Part shown: piece by piece, positions 59,836-64,000 of the stretch
Layout: the number at the start of each line of letters is the position of its first letter
Numbering within the stretch: position 1 is the stretch's first letter
Source of the DNA: Bacillus_AB infantis_C
Lineage (GTDB): Bacteria; Bacillota; Bacilli; Bacillales; Cytobacillaceae
Assembly (NCBI RefSeq): GCF_050107595.1
Contig: NZ_JBNILH010000003.1
Location: 310,001-374,000 of the forward strand
Reading direction: 5' to 3'
Length of the DNA stretch: 64,000 nucleotides
The notes under the pieces: generated by a model
Told to the model about the DNA's origin: nothing
Database searches by the model: none
What the model saw: only the letters and a program-made list of their open reading frames with translations
Position numbers and translations under genes: made by a program

Positions 59836-59862
59836 GAGCCAAGGGGACAGTTTCCTTGGCCC
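59836..59862. repeat. Family A palindromic repeat
   Basis: GAGCCAAGGGGACAG then TTTCCTTGGCCC; a partial copy follows at 59880-59903. Confidence 0.8.
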
Positions 59863-59905
59863 ACCCATATAAAAAATGGAACAGTACACCTGTCCCTTGT
59901 CTCAC

Positions 59906-60355
59906 TTAAGAGATCGTATAATTAAATAAGAGCTCTCCATTCTGCGGATCTCTCTCATTCATGAACTCAAATCCAATGTTAGTATATAAGCGATAAGCTG
60001 TCCTGTTTTCTTCTTTAATACTTAAGTAGATAACATTTACATCATATTGTCTTGAAGCAATCTCAATCAGTTTCACCATCGCCAACTTACCCAGGCCCCT
60101 GCCCTGATATTTTTCATCAATCATGATTCTGTCAATCCAAGTATCTTTATTGGGGCCAAAAGAACCGTACATGGCAAAGCCAATCACTTCTTCATCCCTA
60201 TATACAGCCATCGGCTGCCATTCACTGTAAGTATCCGCTTCTTCTAAACACTCATCTACAGTTTCAATGAACTTTTCCTGCCCGGGCTTTAGTTTGATAT
60301 TCCTGACTTCATATTCATTGAAAGCATCAATTTTTCTGAAATGCACATTTTTCAT
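59906..60355 (-). CDS. GNAT acetyltransferase, BltD-like
   Basis: A 149-residue GNAT: the N-terminal FRKIDAFNEYEVRNIKLKPGQ then ECLEEADTYSEWQPMAVY matches the BltD/diamine acetyltransferase group; the acetyl-CoA loop is YQGRGLGKLAMVKL and C-terminal NRTAYRLYTNIGF. Likely acetylates a polyamine. ATG 60355 follows CGGAGG. Confidence 0.85.
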   Translation of the reverse strand: MKNVHFRKIDAFNEYEVRNIKLKPGQEKFIETVDECLEEADTYSEWQPMAVYRDEEVIGFAMYGSFGPNKDTWIDRIMIDEKYQGRGLGKLAMVKLIEIASRQYDVNVIYLSIKEENRTAYRLYTNIGFEFMNERDPQNGELLFNYTIS

Positions 60356-60420
60356 GCTATACCTCCGCTCTTGGTAAATACCTTCCCTGGCCAGCAGCTG
60401 TTTTTCAACTTAAAAATCCG

Positions 60421-60657
60421 CTATTTTAATAACAATTGCAGTGCGAGGAAAATGGTCAAAAGCGATATAGCTGTGATGCCGTAAGCAAACAGGGATTTTT
60501 TGTTTTCTCTGAAGGCTTGGATGCCCAGCATGATAAGATTTAATGACATTAAGATATAAGCGATGTATAGCAGCTCACTGTATCTATCAAAGTTCAATGA
60601 TAAAATGACTATTAACGCAGCTGGAAAGATGAGCATGGCCCTTAACTTTTTTTCCAT
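60421..60657 (-). CDS. Small membrane protein (78 aa)
   Basis: Three hydrophobic helices (about residues 6-24, 29-46, 55-75) with short basic loops (FRENKKSL). ATG 60657 with GAGGAGAG. Function unknown. Confidence 0.65.
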   Translation of the reverse strand: MEKKLRAMLIFPAALIVILSLNFDRYSELLYIAYILMSLNLIMLGIQAFRENKKSLFAYGITAISLLTIFLALQLLLK

Positions 60658-60734
60658 CGTATCTCTCCTCTCATAAGATGCCTTTACTATAATATACCAG
60701 TATTAACCAGACGCCTGTACTTGCTTGAAACAAG

Positions 60735-60758
60735 AATAAGCCGCCCGGATGGCAGCAG
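60735..60758. repeat. Family B repeat
   Basis: AATAAGCCGCC then GGCAGCAGC with CGGAT between. Confidence 0.65.
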
Positions 60759-60819
60759 CTCCTGCTTTCAAGTATACTGACCGGATAAAAAATTAATCTC
60801 CACAGAGAATTGCGATTTG

Positions 60820-61356
60820 TCACATATTCCTCTCGCTGTATTCAACGCCCATGCCATCTAACCATTCTCTAAGCTCTATTCTCGGCATATATTCTTTTAA
60901 TGTATAGATAAAAGTATCATTTTCACTTTCAAACTCCAGCTGTTCAGGCTTGCTATTATTTAGAACAATGACAACCTGATCGATTTCCTCCCAAAAAGTT
61001 ACTTCTTCTTTAAATCCTACTAGCGGTGTATGGTGAATCCCTGTTGAGTCAATATAGGTATATGTATGAATGGCAGTAAAAATAAGTACAAATGCAATCA
61101 ATATAGTAAGCACACCAACAGTTTTCATCCAAATTTTCTCAAACAAGAAAGCCAGAACACCGGCTGATATAAGCAGTCCGCCCACTATATTCACCATATA
61201 GGCTTTACTCGGCGTATCCTGAAAATAAACAGTGTCAGGGATTATATTTATTTTTTGATAAAACATCATTATCAGAAAGCCCAGAGGAAGCCACCCCAAA
61301 GCAAAGATAAGCCCTAAGGTAAATATCTTCGGCCTATTTGAAAATTTAATTTCCAA
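60820..61356 (-). CDS. Membrane hypothetical protein (178 aa)
   Basis: TTG 61356 follows GGGAGGG. Three hydrophobic helices in the first 105 residues (GLIFALGWLPLGFLIMMFY; VNIVGGLLISAGVLAFLF; VGVLTILIAFVLIFTAI), then a cytoplasmic or extracellular domain with YIDSTGIHHTPLVGFKEEV, as in PH-like-domain DUF proteins. Function unknown. Confidence 0.65.
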   Translation of the reverse strand: MEIKFSNRPKIFTLGLIFALGWLPLGFLIMMFYQKINIIPDTVYFQDTPSKAYMVNIVGGLLISAGVLAFLFEKIWMKTVGVLTILIAFVLIFTAIHTYTYIDSTGIHHTPLVGFKEEVTFWEEIDQVVIVLNNSKPEQLEFESENDTFIYTLKEYMPRIELREWLDGMGVEYSERNM

Positions 61357-61595
61357 CTATATCCCTCCCCCAAAATCTAAATCGGACGGGAAGGTTTCCC
61401 GCACAGCATACCAATTGGTATGTATTGGTAATAAAACTTATATTGTTTAAACGAATAAGGGGTGATAAAGGTTACAGTTTAGGGTAAAACAGTTGGATTT
61501 ATGAATATTTGCGTTAACAGTTTAGCTGACTGCCATAATAAAGAATGTTAGCCTATGTGATAAAGGTGTGTTATGGTTTAGATGAATCATCCAAA

Positions 61596-61635
61596 GGGAC
61601 AAGAGACTTTTCTTAGTCACCCCACATTAAGGGGG
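61596..61635 (+). promoter_or_regulatory. Leader element shared with the gene at 58672
   Basis: GAGACTTTTCTTAGTCACC (61603-61621) is near-identical to 58624-58641, followed by CCCC (61620-61623) that can pair with the GGGGG ribosome binding site at 61631-61635. Confidence 0.5.
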
Positions 61636-61641
61636 CAAAAT

Positions 61642-62004
61642 TTGAAGAAAATTAATGTATTTTTAGATGACTACAGGAAACCGCCGGATGGCTTTGTATA
61701 TGTGAATACAATTGTGGAATGTTTAGAACTGCTCCGAACCTGCGAAATCGGCCACTTATCACTGGACCATGACCTGGAAAGCAAAAGAGAAAACGGTATG
61801 ATGCTGGTCAAGATTATGGTCAGGGAAAAACTCTCTGCTGACCATATAACCGTTCATTCAGCAAATGCGGTTGGCGGCAAGGCCATGTATAAATGTCTTA
61901 AGCTGGCCCAAAGCAGCCATATTTACTCCTTTGATACGACCCTCTCTTTAAGACCCCTGCCCTTGGATTCTTATACTCCCATTATGCTGAAGCATTACCA
62001 ATAA
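61642..62004 (+). CDS. Cyclic-phosphate-processing receiver (cREC) domain protein
   Basis: A 120-residue stand-alone domain: KINVFLDDYRKPPDGFVYVNT, GHLSLDHDLES, NGMMLVKIMV, HITVHSANAVGGKAMYKCL match the cyclic-phosphate-processing receiver family (cREC), found fused to or near RNA end-processing enzymes. TTG 61642 follows GGGGG by six bases; a longer frame from 61582 crosses the conserved leader. It may cleave or bind a 2',3'-cyclic phosphate; that is family inference. Confidence 0.82.
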   Translation: MKKINVFLDDYRKPPDGFVYVNTIVECLELLRTCEIGHLSLDHDLESKRENGMMLVKIMVREKLSADHITVHSANAVGGKAMYKCLKLAQSSHIYSFDTTLSLRPLPLDSYTPIMLKHYQ

Positions 62005-62013
62005 CATAGATTG

Positions 62014-62044
62014 GCCAAGGGATGTATATCTCTTGGCTTTTTAC
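62014..62044 (+). terminator. Terminator after cREC gene
   Basis: GCCAAGGGAT and ATCTCTTGGC form a stem with one mismatch, followed by TTTTT; it overlaps the end of the convergent small gene. Confidence 0.65.
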
Positions 62045-62214
62045 ATAATTTCCAGCAGTAATGTAATAAGCAGAGACTGGCCAAAACAGATGACTATATC
62101 ATTTTGCCAATAAGTCTTAGCAAACAAGCTCCATCTGCCGCCAAATAAACTAAACAGCCTTGCAAACATCAAGGTGAAAACCCATATGCTCATAAATGTA
62201 ATGAGTAATCCCAT
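62041..62214 (-). CDS. Small membrane protein (57 aa)
   Basis: ATG 62214 with GGAGAGG. Two hydrophobic helices (LITFMSIWVFTLMFARLF; DIVICFGQSLLITLLLEI) around GGRWSLFAKTYWQN. Clean frame of 58 codons. Function unknown; stop overlaps the terminator of the cREC gene. Confidence 0.6.
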   Translation of the reverse strand: MGLLITFMSIWVFTLMFARLFSLFGGRWSLFAKTYWQNDIVICFGQSLLITLLLEIM

Positions 62215-62271
62215 TCTACCTCTCCAATAGGCAGCAGATTGCAGCAGGTTTTAACATACGCACCAGCTATC

Positions 62272-62836
62272 TCAATCTCTTATATCCACAATCAGCTCCC
62301 TTGTCTGAACGATCCGGTAATACCCACTGCAGAACACTGCACCTCTCGGCTTGATGGCTATCAATACCGAATTGATAATATCTGCGGCTGAAATGATGAA
62401 ATTAATCCAGCTTACAAATAACAGGAGGGTATGAATATCCCCTGATGCGAAAAGCGCCACAAAGGCTGGCACCACTGACAATCCTATAAGCGGCAGACTC
62501 ATAAAGACCCAGAATCTTCTTTTGGATAAAACGGCATTGGTATTCAGCCAAAAAAATGTCCCGCTGAAAGTCAGGCTTATATCGCCTTTTTCTATATACA
62601 GCGACAATATGCAGAAATTCGTGAAAAAGGAAGACAGCAATTCCTATTAGAACCAGAATATATAGGGGAACTCCAGTAAACAAACCTCCCAAGAGGCCTG
62701 GCGCCAAAAAAACAACAATCTGAAGTAAATTAGCAAACTTGATAAAGTGTTCCCGGAACCAGCTGTTCTGTATGAAAGGGGTCCATTCTGAGGAATTCAT
62801 ATTGATTTGAGGCAAGCGGCGGAACCAATGAATCAT
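62272..62836 (-). pseudogene. Frameshifted DUF3267 putative zincin metallopeptidase
   Basis: The N-terminal frame from ATG 62836 (AAAGGAG upstream) encodes membrane helices and the HExxH motif HEFLH in LFHEFLHIVAVYRK. The C-terminal part of the DUF3267 protein continues in the next frame (KGDISLTFSGTFFWLN, then further helices to 62272). Removing one A from the five-A run at 62587-62591 joins them (VYRKGDISL). So a one-base insertion or read error disrupts this intramembrane or zincin-like protein of about 187 residues. Confidence 0.72.
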
Positions 62837-62893
62837 AAGGGGGGCACTCCTTTAATTTCTCTATCAGTAATGAAACCTGCAAGATTACAGGAA

Positions 62894-63355
62894 CTAATAT
62901 AATCTGCCTGCCAAGTTATAAGGATCCATTTCCCAAGTCTCATAGGGAACGATATTCTTTGATTTCATCGCATCCATTGTCCGTGACTTCATATGCGGCC
63001 GGGTTATATATTGGCCAATATTGTGTTCATTTAATAGTACGAACCCGGCTTCCTGGATCTCTTCAGGCGGAAATTTGATCTCTCCGCTTATGTATGCTGC
63101 CTTAAAAACAACAGATAATATCTGCTTGGTCGAATTATAATAAACGCCTGTAATGCCAACAGGTTTGATATGAATTCCGGTTTCCTCAAGAACTTCCCTT
63201 ACGACTGCCTGATCCAGCGGCTCCCCAAGCTCCACCTGGCCCCCGGGCATTTCCCATGTATCCCTTCTCCATTGAACCTTCACCAGCAGCACTTCATTCT
63301 TTTCGTTTTCAATAAACGCTGAAACCGCAATAATATGTTTAGGGATTTTATGCAT
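62894..63355 (-). CDS. Nudix hydrolase
   Basis: A 153-residue Nudix: KVQWRRDTWEMPGGQVELGE, then QAVVREVLEETGIHI, a complete box. ATG 63355 with TAGGAGC. Third Nudix in the window; its substrates may be oxidised or modified nucleotides. Confidence 0.87.
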   Translation of the reverse strand: MHKIPKHIIAVSAFIENEKNEVLLVKVQWRRDTWEMPGGQVELGEPLDQAVVREVLEETGIHIKPVGITGVYYNSTKQILSVVFKAAYISGEIKFPPEEIQEAGFVLLNEHNIGQYITRPHMKSRTMDAMKSKNIVPYETWEMDPYNLAGRLY

Positions 63356-63442
63356 ATCAGTGCTCCTATAGTTATTTATTTATAGATTCTGGAAGGAGTA
63401 TGATAATCCCTTTTTTATCCAAAAGGATGTTTATGTGAAAAA

Positions 63443-63498
63443 GAAAAAGCTGAAGCAATGCAGTTTACTTATTCTTTATCACTGCTTCACAGCTTTTT
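63443..63498 (-). terminator. Terminator spanning the Nudix stop codon
   Basis: AAAAAGCTGAAGCA (63444-63457) and TGCTTCACAGCTTTTT (63483-63498) pair; the minus-strand side ends T-rich. Confidence 0.6.
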
Positions 63499-63908
63499 AT
63501 AAATGCCAATGTCTTTTCGAATAGTTTAGGCTGGATTTCCGGATATGTAAGGTTAACGGGCAGATCTCCATACAGTTGGATCTCCACTATTTCTGAGTCT
63601 GGCAGCTGGCCCAACTCCTTTATGACTCCAAGGTATAGCCTTCCGTATTTTTTAGCAGCTGCATCGTCCAGAGAATAGTCACATATCGGCATTAACTCGC
63701 CATCTATACAACCTGTTTCTTCATACAACTCTCTTCGAGCAGTTTCCTCCATGTTTTCTCCAGATTCTCTATGTCCGCCTGCAATTTCCCATGTGAGTCT
63801 TTCCTTATGCCTGACATAGACCCACTTTCCTTTATAGATAGCGCTTATTACTGCAAATTCCAGCAGTTTTTCATCTACAGAATCTACCTGATAAAACTTG
63901 AGTTTCAT
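63465..63908 (-). CDS. Nudix hydrolase
   Basis: A 147-residue Nudix: VYVRHKERLTWEIAGGHRESGE, then ETARRELYEETGCIDGE, with a Nudix box. RBS is GAGGTG before ATG 63908. Fourth Nudix within 6.4 kb. Confidence 0.87.
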   Translation of the reverse strand: MKLKFYQVDSVDEKLLEFAVISAIYKGKWVYVRHKERLTWEIAGGHRESGENMEETARRELYEETGCIDGELMPICDYSLDDAAAKKYGRLYLGVIKELGQLPDSEIVEIQLYGDLPVNLTYPEIQPKLFEKTLAFIKSCEAVIKNK

Positions 63909-63980
63909 ATAAACACCTCTGAATATTGCCTCGATTTGTTCAATCCTTCCTAGTACGGCAGTGGTTCCTTTATAAAACTA

Positions 63981-64000
63981 GAAAAGCCGCCTTGGCTGGC
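63981..64000. repeat. Family B repeat, cut by window edge
   Basis: GAAAAGCCGCCTTGGCTGGC at the right edge. Confidence 0.6.

Noticed and set aside
1..64000. CRISPR array, tRNA or rRNA genes, prophage or transposase
   Set aside because: No direct-repeat/spacer pattern, no cloverleaf or rRNA-like stretch, and no transposase, integrase or phage structural gene was recognised in either strand.

Overview
The window looks like chromosomal DNA of an aerobic endospore-forming Bacillota, most likely family Bacillaceae (Cytobacillus/Bacillus firmus-like). Evidence: a three-gene GerB-GerA-GerC type germinant receptor operon, two DUF3231 (spore-coat-F-like) proteins, a PaiA/PaiB pair, a class D sortase with its acidic surface protein, a good sigma-B type promoter, GGAGG-type ribosome binding sites with many TTG/GTG starts, and one perfect 16-bp Bacillus-type parS site (33718-33733). 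I see no rRNA, tRNA, CRISPR array, insertion sequence or prophage.

Layout. 1-7 kb: end of a lipoprotein gene, an ECF sigma factor with a SnoaL-like tail, then a five-gene lantibiotic-type self-protection module (LanF-E-G ABC transporter plus response regulator and histidine kinase) with no lantibiotic biosynthesis genes, then an S41 peptidase. 7-10 kb: a lipoprotein gene, a decayed second copy of it, and several small membrane proteins among palindromic repeats. 9.7-20 kb: a secreted modular PHB-depolymerase-type esterase, TrmO-like protein, DUF5662, DUF3231, a methyltransferase, a broken HIT gene, a SunI-like PH-domain protein, a DUF5694 gene without a normal start, an AraC regulator and a GNAT. 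20-24 kb: germinant receptor operon. 24-33.5 kb: two alpha/beta hydrolases, marR-paiA-paiB, GNAT, a VTT-domain membrane protein, aspartate ammonia-lyase with a luciferase-like monooxygenase, DoxX-like protein. 33.7-43.5 kb: parS, CynX-type MFS, MEDS-domain protein, SDR, second DUF3231, DUF5661, ProP-type MFS, a DUF2089 regulator operon, a chemotaxis receptor. 43.8-53.5 kb: PAS-STAS protein, a PadR-controlled DrrAB-type ABC transporter, VOC and NmrA proteins, a truncated peptidase E-like gene, small proteins, an APH-like kinase. 53.5-64 kb: general stress protein, sortase and surface protein, acyltransferase, four Nudix hydrolases, CarD-like regulator, cyclic-phosphate receiver protein, a frameshifted DUF3267 gene.

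How it fits together: this is mostly single-gene and short-operon accessory content concerned with stress, antimicrobial resistance, sporulation/germination and small-molecule acetylation or hydrolysis. Two families of intergenic palindromes (family A, half-sites GAGCCAAGGG / CCCTTGGCTC; family B, AAAAAGCCGCC / GGCAGC) are scattered through nearly every gap. Several genes are visibly decaying (HIT, DUF3267, peptidase E-like, a lipoprotein paralog, a small membrane protein). The least explained signals are a shared 5' leader element before the genes at 58672 and 61642 that can pair with their ribosome binding sites, and a matched pair of operators before the PadR and ABC transporter operons.
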